64,000 nt of DNA. Origin: Hibiscus mutabilis (lineage: Eukaryota; Streptophyta; Magnoliopsida; Malvales; Malvaceae). The notes below the pieces were generated by a model. That model saw only the letters and a list, made by a program, of their open reading frames with translations. It searched no databases and was not told the DNA's origin. Numbering within the stretch: position 1 is the first letter of the stretch; each line of letters starts with the position of its first letter. The translations under genes were made by a program, and so were the position numbers. The DNA lies in assembly GCA_019671005.1 (NCBI GenBank), contig CM033717.1, forward strand, positions 73,825,850 to 73,889,849, written 5' to 3'. Positions 34,795 through 46,375 of this stretch are shown piece after piece.

Positions 34795-35165
34795 GGCTCA
34801 TAACTGATGAAAAGGAGTGGTGAACTATCCAAATTATCAGGCAGAATGTTCCGCTACCTAGAACTGATTATATTGGCAAACAATTATCAACCGAGTGGGG
34901 ATCTAACTTTCTGTGACCACCGATAAAATCATAATCAGGAACTAGCGCCGATTAAAACTCTATGCGAGCAACGATCGATTGCTAGAGTATGCTGAATCAT
35001 GTCATAAAGATAATTGAAACAAAACCACAAAAACAAAGAAAATATGTCACAATAACAGAGAAAACACGTGCTATAAAGGCAAAGATTCTTATTAAAAACA
35101 AAAACAAAAAAAATAAAAAAAACAATAAATATCAGCGATCGAAAGCCAGTAGCTAGATGATTGTC
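34795..35165 (+). repeat. Dispersed repeat family, copy 3
   Basis: Shares 'caggcagaatgttccgctac', 'actgattatattggcaaaca', 'accgagtgggg' and 'tgaccaccgata' in order with the copy at 11.8 kb. Non-coding. Confidence 0.6.
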
Positions 35166-35479
35166 GATCGTCAATTAAAAATAAAAATCATAGATATGTT
35201 AAATTTAAAATTATTAAATATGATTTCTTTGCCGATAATGTTCATCTTGTTCAAACTTTTCCAGCAAATATTGACAAATTTTTGGATAGTTTTATTTTTT
35301 TTGTCTAATATTTGTCACTCGTTTCGCCATATAATTGTCTTGCACTTATCAAACATATACATGATGTAAATAAATTTTTTTCACAATTTCCAAATTCTTC
35401 TGTTTACAATTTAATGGTGAATCTAAATCAATAAACTTTTGTTAACGCTTATTGGATAGTACAATTCATACAAATACTA

Positions 35480-35775
35480 AAGGAAAATTTTACAACGGGC
35501 GTCGCACATTGCTGAACATCACTAACATTAAACATCACCGAACAATATTAAATTTTTTAATAAAAATTAAAAATCTTAAGGATTAGACTTATAATTAAAA
35601 TTATTTCAAAAGAAAATTAAACAATAGATTTAATAAACCTTTTATTTTTTTATAGTATTTTTAATTGATATATTAAAATCAAATTTTCCAAAATCTCCTT
35701 AATATCAAAAACTATAAACTCAACCCTTTTATTTCCCTTTAGCCGTCGCACGTGGTAGACTCATCCAATACTAAA
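35480..35775 (+). repeat. Repeat with inverted partner at 46.1-46.4 kb
   Basis: 'cattgctgaacatcactaac', 'aaaaatcttaaggattagac' and 'cgcacgtggtagactcatcc' are present here; the complementary versions of the first two are found at 46240-46350. The element is about 290 bp and appears to be a short non-coding mobile repeat. Confidence 0.55.
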
Positions 35776-36110
35776 TTAGTGTATAATAGTTTATTAGTAC
35801 TAAATTTTGCCACACTAATTATATCATACATGGATGAACAAATTAATTTGATGTAAAAAATATATTTATAAAAATTCATTAATATCGTGCTTGATTCTTA
35901 AGTTGTTTTATAAACTATAAACCCTAAATTAAATAATAAAATTGATAAGCTTGTGTAAACTTACTTGTGAATATTAAAATCTTGATTAAGTATACAAAAA
36001 AATATGGTTATATTTTGATACACAAACGGTGTAAAAAAATTTACACACCACTTCTTATTTAAATTATAAAATCTAAAACTCGAACCCTTAAATCATAGAC
36101 TATAAACCCT

Positions 36111-37414
36111 TGTAATCACTCATTTTTGACCGGGTTTTAGTGTTATTAGTATTATTTTGATAGTAATATTATTAATATAAAATAAATAAAAAGTCAAAAA
36201 TATATATATAGGTAATATATATTTATATATAAAAAAGTAAAAAGTAAAAAAAAGGAATTTGCGTGGAGCCTAAAGCTCAACGTCACCCAAAATCCCCCTT
36301 GAAACCGCCTATAAATAGGCATGGCAATTGACACAATTGAGGGCATGAATCGGTCAAAGAGGGCTGGCCATAAAGAGAGCAGTGCTCTCGTCTAGCCCAG
36401 GGCCAAAGGGCAATCCCCTCGGTCCTAATCGGTTCGATCGGGGTCCTATTTTGGATCCGATCTAGTTAATTTTTTTGAGAGGTCGTGGTAGATCTCGGTG
36501 GGGTTCAGTCGGGGTTCATCATTCGAGCTCCTAGTTAGGTATATTTTCTTTTCTTTTTATTTGTATTGTAATTTTTATGATTTAATGAAGTAGTAGTTAA
36601 TTTAAAATTGTGTTTTTTAGTTTGTATGTTTATTTATGTTTTAGATTAGTATTTATTATGTTTTAAATTTATGTTTTATATTAATTTTTATTTATGTTAA
36701 ATTTGTTTTTATTAATGCGTTAGATTAGTATTTATGAATGTTATTATTTTATTTATATTAGATTTGTTTTTATTTATGTGTTAAATTAATAGTTATGTAT
36801 GTATTTTTAGATTAGTATTTTATTTATGTTAGATTTATTTTTATTTATGTGTTAAATTAATAGTTATGTAGGTATATTTTAGATTAGTATTTTATTTATG
36901 TTATATTAATATTTTATTATGTTAGTATTTATTTATATTTTTATCGCAATGTATTTATTTATATTTGCCATGTTTTTAAGTTTGCATAACATATATATAA
37001 ATTGCCAATGTGGTGCCCTTTTATCCGAGCGTAAACGGGGCCAGTATCAGGCGCAGTGATGGTGGTTAGGCGTTTACTCTCGGATAACGAGACATTTAAA
37101 ATCTACTCGTACTTATAACCAAATTTTAATTTAATCATCACTTTAATCCGGAAAGTCTAATATTAATAAAACGGTAATTATTAAAGTACCAATTTTGGGC
37201 GGTGTGGGGGGTGCTAATCATTCCCCATCCGTAACCGACTCCCGAACCCAACAGTTTTTAAATCTCTGGTTTTATGGTGTCTGGCCTACCTAAGTGGCCG
37301 GTGGCGACTCCTTTTTTAAAATAAAATACGGTTTTTACAAAATCCCACGGAAGACGTTTTTTTAAACAAAACAAAATAAAAATACGTTTTTTAGCGTAAA
37401 ATGATATCACTACA
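36111..37414 (+). repeat. 5' LTR of the 8.3 kb element
   Basis: TG...CA ends (TGTAATCACTC to ATCACTACA). It contains a TATA box 'cctataaatagg' at about 36309 and AT-rich U3/R parts with repeated 'atttatgttagatt'. It matches the 3' LTR almost along its whole length. Confidence 0.92.
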
Positions 37415-37416
37415 GA

Positions 37417-37434
37417 TGGCGACTCCGCTGAGGA
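37417..37434 (+). other. Putative primer-binding site
   Basis: TGGCGACTCCGCTGAGG starts two bases after the 5' LTR. The leading TGG complements a tRNA CCA end. A tRNA-Arg primer is possible, as in some Tat/Ogre-type elements, but this is from memory and unverified. Confidence 0.65.
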
Positions 37435-38159
37435 CTATTTATGTTTTTTCAAAAAACAAAATGAAAGTCAAGCTTTTTCAAATAATTATTGCTTTATTAA
37501 TATTAGAAATTCCGGATTAAAGTGACTATTAAATTAATATTCGGTTGTAATTGCGCGTTTATTTTAACGCATTTAAAATTTGGCATATAAACCCGTTTTT
37601 TAAGTGGGGGAAACGCTAATGCTTTCGTGGAGATATCGTTCTCCCGTGTAGGCCTAGCAAGTACCTTCGGGGCTCGAGTACCTTATGCTTCCGTAAGGAC
37701 ATCGTTCCTTCGTGCAGGCATAAGTGAATGGGTCCCCTTGAATTGAACCCGATTGAAAGGAGCCTATAATGGGTGATGATCGGGGGCCTTGCTACTCTTA
37801 ATAGAGGACAACAAGGACAGTTCAGGTACCTCCTAGAACCAAGACTGCTTATAGAGAATATATAGAAACCCACCCCTTTAGAGCCATGCAGATAACCTTA
37901 GGTGTTTTAGGCGGGATAAATAGGGTTGTTTTGTTTGTTTACCTTATTTAATTTGTCATTTTATTTATGTATTTATTGTTTTTATCCTGTACTGACTCGT
38001 TTTCTTTTTGCTTTTTTGCATTCTTTTTTGCATTTATTGATTATTGTTATGATTTTTATATTTCGTACATTGCATCACATCAGAAGCACGTGCATGCATC
38101 TCATTTGCATAAAATCACATACCAAAAAATTCTTTCACAAATAATTTTTAAGAAAAGGT

Positions 38160-38880
38160 AAATCCTTTTAAGGACATTTTTTTAAGAATGAACTTTTATA
38201 TTCTTTCAACCAAATTTCTAAATACATCCCTTTCATAATGGCGATTAAAGAAAAAAGAAAAAATAAACATTTTAATTTGTTTTAACAAGTTCTTAGATCC
38301 AGTCCCTTCACAATGACATTTTTGAGCTTTTTTCATCCTCCCACGAGAATAAATATTTTTTAGCAAAGTTTTTTTAATCATTTCAAATACACTTGTTCAG
38401 TCCTTTCATAGGGACATTATTTCAAAAATAATAATAAGAGTTTCTTTTTCGATCCTTTCACAAGGACATCTTTTAATATGAGCATTTAATCCTTTCATAA
38501 GGACATTTTTCAAATGAAATATTTTTCAATTAAATCTTTTCATAAGGATATTGTTAAAAAATGGATTTCTCAATTCTTTCTTCTTTTAAGATTTTTCTTT
38601 TTTCTAAAAAAAACAAAACAAAACAAAAAGGAACAAAAAAAAACAAAAAAGGGAGAAAAATAATTTCTCAAAAACAAAAATTTTCAATCATGTCCTTTCT
38701 CAAGGATCGTTTTTTTTTTCTCTCTCAAAAATTTCTTAAAGATATTTTAATCCTACCAGTCTTAAGAACGTTTTTCATAGTTCTTAAGAAGTTGTTTTCT
38801 CTATTCTGTCTTTTCAAGGATTATTTTTTTCCGAAAATAGGAGAATTCCTTAATTTTATCCTTTCTTAAGGATGAAAAAA
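38160..38880 (+). repeat. First array of TCCTTTCATAAGGA palindromes
   Basis: Irregularly spaced copies of 'tcctttcataaggaca' and variants (for example at about 38164, 38401, 38455, 38489 and 38536, and more degenerate ones to 38870). The motif has complementary arms TCCTT and AAGGA, so each unit could form a short hairpin. Confidence 0.7.
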
Positions 38881-39028
38881 TAACAAGATTTTTTAAGTTG
38901 ATTGAGTTTTCATGCTCACAAAACTGGAAAGAGTTCAATAGAGTTTAACAAGCCTGACAAGAAATGTTGGCATAACGTGGTTAAACACGGTAAAATTTAA
39001 GACAATGGATAATTCAAGTATCCATCAA

Positions 39029-39440
39029 AAAGCCATTTTTACGAATGGTCAAAGGAAAATAAATCCTTTAGAAAAAATCCAATTTCATAATTGGTATAAA
39101 CTGATTGTACTCAGGGGAATAGTACAACTAGCCCGGAGCAAACGGCTACCGGTAAAGGCAACTCAAAACCGTTGATCCCTGTGCATTTGGGAAAAATGCG
39201 AAAGAAATCTATAAACAAAGCTGTAAATTAAATTTTCACCAAAAATCCATTATCGAATGGTCAAAGGAAAATAAATCCTTTGGAAAATCCAATGTCACAA
39301 TTGGTATAAACTGATTGTACTCAGGGGAATAATACAACTAGCCCGGAGCAAACGGCTACCGGTAAAGGCAATTCAAATCCGTTGATCTATGTGCATTTGG
39401 AAAAAATGCAAAAGAAATCCATAAGCTAAGTCATATTTTT
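39029..39440 (+). repeat. Tandem duplication, about 217 bp unit, in the LTR element
   Basis: Two consecutive copies share 'cgaatggtcaaaggaaaata', 'tggtataaactgattgtact', 'ctagcccggagcaaacggct' and 'gttgatc...gtgcatttgg', with few differences. Confidence 0.88.
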
Positions 39441-41769
39441 TTCATAATGAAGTTATTTTTGTCGTAATGAAATTTTTATTTATTCAGAAAGCATATTTGC
39501 ATTCTTTGTTCATTGTTACGGGATAGTTTTTTTCCCATACAAATATACACATATATTTTTAAAAAAGCATAAATGTACATACCATTTTTCATTATTAGGT
39601 CATTGCGAATGCAAGTATCTGCTAGTCTATTCAGGCCGATATAAGAACAAAACAAGTGTGTAGATAATGGGCAATTCACGTTTTAGGAAATTTTCTTCTT
39701 ATGCACTTGTTGTTTAAGATCCTTGAATCGAGTGTTGACCATAAACTTCTACCATCTGAAGACTATTTTGATATCCATGTATGGGATGATGAATGACCTT
39801 CCTTCAATCCCCTTCGCAAATAATAGAAAATATTCATTTGTTGTCCCCTTTGAGCCTATTCGTTTCTTTTCATTTGAACCCGAACCAAGGATCACCCCCA
39901 CACTGGGGCAAAGAAGAAGAGGATTTTGTTCAAATCGCCCAATTTTGACCGCATTACAAAGATGGCGCTCCATGAATAAACGCAAGGAATGAGAATCAAT
40001 GTCCTAAACACGAAGACCGAGAGAAATTTCAGAATAAGCCAGTAAAAGAAATTTTTACTCAAAAGGACTGGCTAAACCAAATTGAAAGTGTGCCAACAAG
40101 AAGTTTGAAACAATGAAGATTAAAAGCACTATCAGAAAGTGCACTAAACGATAACAATAGAATATTCAATTACATGTGAATAAGAAATGCATCAACATTC
40201 ATTCAAGATGCAAGATACAGATTCCAAAGCTACAAAGAAAGAAATAAACTCCAGAGTGAAAACCTAGAGGTGGGCAGTCTAGAGCGATCCAAGAAATAAA
40301 TCAAAGAAGTTTTTATTTGAGCACATTCTGATCAACAAACGCATAGAAGATATTTTAACCAGAAGAAATGATCATTAGTTTCATCACCCTTAAATACTCA
40401 TTTTGGGCCTATATATCATTTCTTTCATAACCATGAACCATATACTATATTATAAGCCTACAAAGACCATTCAGATCATATGTGGATATCTAAGTTTGAT
40501 AAGTTTGTCTTCAGATTACATTCCACCTATAAGGGTTAACCTTTCTTCAAGGAACATCAAACCTCGAAGTGCCTGATCGACACCCAAGTGAGGATATGAT
40601 GTGGGGCATAGTGAGTGGTGAGATCAAGAGAGCCACATTGAATGGGTTAAAAATTAGGTATGGGAAACGTTCATCTCGAAAGCCTAAATGGACTAGGGGA
40701 GACCATACATATGCTTATATTGCCAAAATAGGTAAGATTTTTTAAATAGACAAATTTTCTAGTGCATTTATTATTTTAGGATCGAACATTAATTGACATT
40801 TTTGTCGATTCTTTTAATCTTTATTATTTATTCCAAACATTAGTTTTTCAAAAAATGTTTGACAGTTTTCGAATTTCAATTTGTTTAATACATATCGTTT
40901 ACTCCAAACATTCATTTTTCAAAAATGTTTGGTATTTTCCTCTTTACCATTTCGTCTAAACATCAATTTTTAAAAATGTTTAGCATTTTTTCCTAAATTT
41001 CTCAGTTTATTTCCAAAATACTAACCTTTTTATTATAAGGACCAAGAGTTAGTTCTCGTCGAGGTGTTGCAAGAAGATTAAAGATGAGTTCGGGGCATAT
41101 GAGGCATTTTGCCAACCCTAATGATAAGATAGATGAAGGCTCCGCATGTAGGGTCAAAGAAAAAATGATAATGAGTTGAATCAAGATTGAGTGGGGCATC
41201 ATTGTCCGTAAAAAATCAAGATATGTTGCTCACAAGAATCCAAGGCGAGTGGGGCATCATTGCCCATAAAATAGCAAAGATCTCATGAGTATAGGAGTTC
41301 AAATTAGAAGAGACCAGAAGTGACACAGAGATGAGAGGATTTGACTAATGAAAAGTCAAAAAAAAATCTTAAGCGAAGAATTGATATCGACCGAGGCACT
41401 TAGCTGGAAGGTTTAAACAGAGAAGGGACAATAAAGTTTTAAAGGCAAATTTTAGCGGGGCATAAGAATGAGGAATGGTTGTAGTCACAAGATGAAGCCT
41501 ACCTACCCCGAAGAAAAGAAAGAAGAAGAAAAAAAAAGAAGAAAAAGAAAATTTTGCACATTTGCATCATAAAATGTGCTCATGCATCATCTGTATCATA
41601 GGACTTCGTGCACCTTTGCACCTCTTAAAAAGACACGCACTCGAGTGTTAGAAGAAATAAAAAGAAAATAAAGAAAAATAAAATGAAGGAAAAAATAGAG
41701 AGAAGAAAAAAGAAAAAAAAAGAAAAGAAAAAGAAGAAAAAAGAGAGATTATCTCACGATTTCAAATCA

Positions 41770-42600
41770 AGATTTTAAATTCTCGAGCCATCACCTTTGA
41801 TGGATTTCTTTTGATGTCAAGTCGGATAAAATCGAAGCATCATTTTTAAAGATATTTTTCTTAAAATCAATTTTTCAATTTTATCATTTCATAAGGATAT
41901 TTTTCTTAAAACTTAGATTTTTTAATCTAATCCTTTCATTTCTTAAGGATGTTTTTTCTTAAAACTTAGATTTCTTAATCTGATCCTTTCATAAGGATGT
42001 TTTTCTTAAAACTAATGTTTTCAATATTATCATTTCATAAGGATATTTTTCTTAAAATCAGTTCTTAATTAATCATTTCTTAAGGATGTTTTGCCTAAAC
42101 TTAGATTTTTTAATCTGATCCTTTCATAAGGATGTTTTTCTTAAAACTAAATTTCTCAATTTTATCCTTTCATAAGGATATTTTTCTTAAAACCAGTACT
42201 TAATTTAGTCCTTTCTTAAGGATGTTTTTTCTTAAAACTTAGATTTCTTAATCTGATCATTTCATAAGGATATTTTTCTTAAAACCTAAATTTCTCAATT
42301 TTATCCTTTAATAAGGATATTTTTTCTTAAAATCAGTTTCTTGATTTAATCTTTTCTTAAGAATGTTCCGCTTAAAATTAGATTTCTTAATCTGATCCTT
42401 TCATAAGGATGTTTTTCTTAAAACTAAATTTCTCAATTTTATCATTCCATAAGGATGATTTTCTTAAATCTCTAATTTTATCCTTTCATAAGGATATTTC
42501 TCTTAAAGTTCAATTTTATTTTTATCCTTCCATAATGATGATTTATTTTTAACAAATTTCTTAATATAATATTTTCGTAATAATGTTTTCTCAAGACTAA
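41770..42600 (+). repeat. Main array of palindrome-bearing repeats, period about 46 bp
   Basis: About 15 units of the form 'atcctttcataaggat' plus 'tttttcttaaaact' plus a T/A-rich spacer with 'aatttctcaattt' or 'agatttcttaatct'. Spacing near 45-47 bases is regular from about 41980 to 42480. The core is an interrupted palindrome (ATCCTT-TCAT-AAGGAT). It lies between a purine-rich block (41500-41760, GAAGAAAA runs) and the 42.6-43.06 kb repeats. Confidence 0.85.
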
Positions 42601-43070
42601 TATCTAAGTACATGCAGGTCAAAGAGGTGGCCGAGGAAGAGCGAAGAGTTCCAGAAGAGCTCGTGATTCTGATACCACAAACAGGAGACTCAAAGAATTC
42701 GGCCAAAGAAGAGCGGAAGATTATAGAAGAACACGTGATTCCAAGGTACCAGATAAAGAAGCAGTGAGATCATTGATACTTGCGACACCCAAGAACGGAA
42801 AAACCCGTCGCGTTGAAGGCGAAGAGTTCTATATAGGAAAAACTCCAAGCTTTACTGTCTCAGAATGAAGAGTTCTATATAGGAGGGACTCATAACTCGA
42901 GGCTTCAGAGTGAATGGTTCTATATAGGAAGAGCCTGTAGCTCCAAGATCAGAAGGTGAAGAAGTTCTATATAGGAAGAACTTACGAGCCTGAAGATTCA
43001 GCTAAGGAGGAGCGGAGAGTTCTAGAAGAACACGTGATTCCGAAGCCAAAGACTAGGAAGTAGGTCAAAA
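42600..43070 (+). repeat. Short repeats with 'agttctatataggaagaac'
   Basis: Four or more copies of 'gaagttctatataggaagaa' and two pairs of 'ccaagaagagcgaagagtt'-type units, sited just before the polypurine tract. A weak long frame is not maintained. Confidence 0.7.
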
Positions 43071-43133
43071 ATGAGTGCTTTTGATCTTTTGCTTTGTTCT
43101 CGTTTCACAAGAACAAGCAAAGAGGGGCAACTG

Positions 43134-44443
43134 TAATCACTCATTTTTACCGGGTTTTAGTGTTATTAGTATTATTTTGATAGTAATATTATTAATATAA
43201 AATAAAAAAGTCAAAAATATATATAGGTAATATATATTTATATATATATAAAAGTAAAAAGTAAAAAAAAGGAATTTGCGTGGAGCCTAAAGCTCCACGT
43301 CACCCAAAATTTTCCCCCGCCCCTTGAAACCGCCTATAAATAGGCATGGCAATTCACACAATTGGGGGCATGAATCGGTCAAAGAGGGCTGGCCATAAAG
43401 AGAGCAGTGCTCTCGGCTAGCCCAAGGCCAAGGGGCAGTCCCCTCGGTCCTAACCGGTTCGATCGAGGTCCTATTTTGGATATGATCTAGTTAATTTGTT
43501 GAGAGGTCGTGGTAGATCTCGGTGGGGTTCAATCGGGGTTCGTCATTCGAGCTCATAGTTAGGTATATTTTCTTTTCTTTTTATTTGTATTGTAATTTTT
43601 ATGATTTAACAAAATAGTAGTTAATTTAAAATTGTGTTTTTTAGTTTGTATGTTTATTTGTGTTTTAGATTAGTATTTATTATGTTTTAAATTTATGTTT
43701 TATATTAATATTTTATTTATGTTAAATTTGTTTTTATTAATGCGTTATATTAATATTTATGAATGTTAGTATTTTATTTATATTAGATTTGTTTTTATTT
43801 ATGTGTTAAATTAATAGTTATGTATGTATGTTTTATATTAGTATTTTATTTATGTTAGATTTGTTTTTATTTATGTGTTAAATTAATAGTTATGTATGTA
43901 TGTTTTAGATTAGTATTTTATTTATGTTATATTAGTATTTTATTATGTTAGTATTTATTTATATTTTTATCGCAATGTATTTATTTACATTTGCCATGTT
44001 TTTAAGTTTGCATAACAGATATATAAATTGTCAATGCGGTGCCCTTTTATCCGAGCGTAAACGGGGGGCGATGATCGTCAGCAGTGATGATGGTGGTTAG
44101 GCGTTTACTCTCAGATAACGGGGCCTTTAAAATCTACTCGTACTTATAACCAAATTTTAATTTAATCGACACTTTAATCCGGAAAGTCTAATATTAATAA
44201 AACGATAATTATTAAAGTACCAATTTTGGGCGGTTTGGGGGTGCTAATCCTTCCCCATCCGTAACTGACTCCCGAACCCAACAGTTTTTAGATCTCTGGT
44301 TTTATGGTGTCCGACCTACCTAAGTGGCCGGTGGCGACTCCTCTTTTAAAATAAAATACGATTTTTACAAGATCCCACGGAAGACATTTTTTAAACAAAA
44401 CAAAATAAAAATACGCTTTTTAGCGTAAAAGGATATCGCTACA
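43134..44443 (+). repeat. 3' LTR of the 8.3 kb element
   Basis: Direct repeat of 36111-37414 with small indels (for example an extra 'ttttcccccgcc' stretch near 43310) and substitutions. It starts TGTAATCACTC and ends ATCGCTACA. Confidence 0.92.
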
Positions 44444-44599
44444 ACCATAAATTATCAACTCTAAGTTCTAAACCCTAAATTATAAATTCTAAAATATTCA
44501 TTCTAAGATCCTAAATTAAATCTATAAACTTTAAAATTAACTAATTTGAAAAACTAAAACACAAATTTATGTATCCAAATATTAAAAAAAACCATCTAA

Positions 44600-46095
44600 A
44601 TCCAAATCTAAAACTTAGTAGCTTAACAACCCTCAAAAGTTTAGAATTTAAAATTGTTTATTTTTGAAGAATTCTTTTTAAGATCTAAAGTCAAAGTTGG
44701 AAGCAAATTCTATTAAGTGCCACTTTTTGGCGTGATGGATTATGAAAATTGATGAGCCGCCCAATATTATAAAATAGACCCTATCACTCCTCCTCCTACT
44801 ATTATTATTTTGAAATTTATTATTATTATTATCTTTTTTTAATTATAGCATTATTAATTATAAAATTTACATATCAAACAATATTTATTTTTATAGAATG
44901 TTAATATTCAAATATCTAAATTGAATATAATTATACTCAAATACATTTGAATCTATAACTTTTATGAAGTGTGAATTGAATTAAGACTCAATAGAAAAAT
45001 ATTATTCAATATTTTTAATAGTTTAAAGGTGATTACATTCTTAACCCTTTAACAATGCATACACTTTGCAGACAACGCGATTGAACCTGAGTTTCATATG
45101 TTAAATATTATCTACTTTTTCACTAAGACTTGTTGGGTTCAATATTATTCAATAATTTTTTTTCCGACAAATTCTAAATTTAATCTTAGTCTTGCTTAGA
45201 GGGGAGGGGAAGAGAAATTGTAGGGAAGAAAGGGGAGTATTCCTAGTGGATCTAGAACTCATGACCTAAGGTAAATGAGAGAACAAAGATTAGCAGCCTG
45301 GACAATCGGCCAAATATGCTTACGCAATATTATTCAATAATTAATTGAACTATTGAATTAATAAATTATAATATAAGATCAGTTTAAATACAAGTATAAA
45401 ACCACAAACAAATAATACTTAAAGCCTCCTTAAAATTCTGATGGCCAAAAGAAAGTATCCTTAAAAATCCAAAGTCGTCTCCTATTACTCTCAATTACAT
45501 AAAATTAGTAGAAAAATAACATTATGCGCCTCAAATTTGAACAGAGGTACTTGAGAGGTCATTCTATTATAGGGGTCTTCTTAAATCAGTTCATTTAATA
45601 TTAAATAGTTAAATTTGAACCGATTCGATCCTATAACACAGAGACTAAATTGATCCATTTAATAACATATGGGTTAATTTGAGCAAGTATCTATAATAGA
45701 GGGACCTAGCAGACACTTTGACCATTTGTTTTTTGTGTTCCTTTACTAATCCCATACGTGCTTTGTAGAGTGTACTCATGTTGCTAGCTTGCCGCATGTC
45801 AACTACAGTGTTGACACTGCCACATTTTATAATATATATATATATATATTCTATTCGTGGTATGAGTTATAAGTTTTTTTTTTTAATTTTATATTTTAAT
45901 ATTTAAACTTTAAATAAATAATTATATAAAAAAATTACAACAAGCTTCGAACACCGCTGAATACGTTCACCATCGCCTCTTGTCCAACAATGCAGGTTCT
46001 AATCTTATGCGGCGTGACAAATATGAACTTCACCACATACACTGCACCATTTGAAACAATTATAGAATAAAAACTTCATGAAAATTCATATGGCC
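44600..46095. other. AT-rich spacer with decayed repeats
   Basis: Includes a (TA)n run at about 45832 and a TE-like patch near 45190-45310. No gene recognised. Confidence 0.4.
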
Positions 46096-46099
46096 AAAT

Positions 46100-46375
46100 G
46101 AAAACAATAAGCCTACATACTAGACAATAATATTTCTGGGATTAATAACCAAATGAAAACAATATGAGGTAGAATTCGGGTTTTAATTTGAGAATTAGGG
46201 TTTAATTTGAGGAAAAATGATTTAGGGTCTTTTAATTTAGAGATTGATTATAGTCGAGTCCTTAAGATTTTTAATCTTTATTAATCAATTTAATAGTGTT
46301 CAACGGTGTTCAACGTTAGTGATGTTTAGCGGTGTTCGACGCACGTGGTAGACTCATCCTTATATAAAATAAGAT
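46100..46375 (-). repeat. Inverted partner of the repeat at 35.48 kb
   Basis: Carries the complement of the 35.5 kb repeat: 'ccttaagatttttaatcttt', 'gttagtgatgtttagcggtg'. 'cgcacgtggtagactcatcc' is present here in direct orientation, so each copy may itself have partly symmetrical ends. Confidence 0.5.

Larger units (their letters stand above)
36111..44443 (+). mobile_element. 8.3 kb non-autonomous LTR retrotransposon (LARD-like)
   Basis: Two direct LTRs (36111-37414 and 43134-44443), a primer-binding-site-like TGGCGACTCCGCTG two bases after the 5' LTR, and a polypurine tract 'aaagaggggcaac' directly before the 3' LTR. Flanks are 'accct' and 'accat', a target duplication with one mismatch. 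The 5.7 kb interior has no gag, protease, RT or integrase frame; open frames there are short and low in complexity. The arrangement fits a large retrotransposon derivative mobilised in trans by a related gypsy-type element. The superfamily is inferred from the LTR and PBS style only. Confidence 0.88.
36007..44595. mobile_element. CCCTAAA-type MITE interrupted by an LTR element
   Basis: The left half (36007-36110) starts 'tattttgatacacaaacggt' and runs into telomere-like sequence. The right half (44444-44595) continues such sequence and ends near 'caaatttatgtatccaaat', a degenerate inverted version of the left end. Between them lies the whole 36111-44443 LTR element. Confidence 0.55.

Noticed and set aside
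41770..42600. CRISPR-like array
   Set aside because: Regular repeats with palindromes look superficially similar, but this is plant nuclear DNA, the spacers are themselves repeats, and no cas genes exist.
37616..43130. gag-pol genes in the 8.3 kb LTR element
   Set aside because: No RT, RNase H, protease or integrase motifs were found in any frame; open frames are short and low-complexity.
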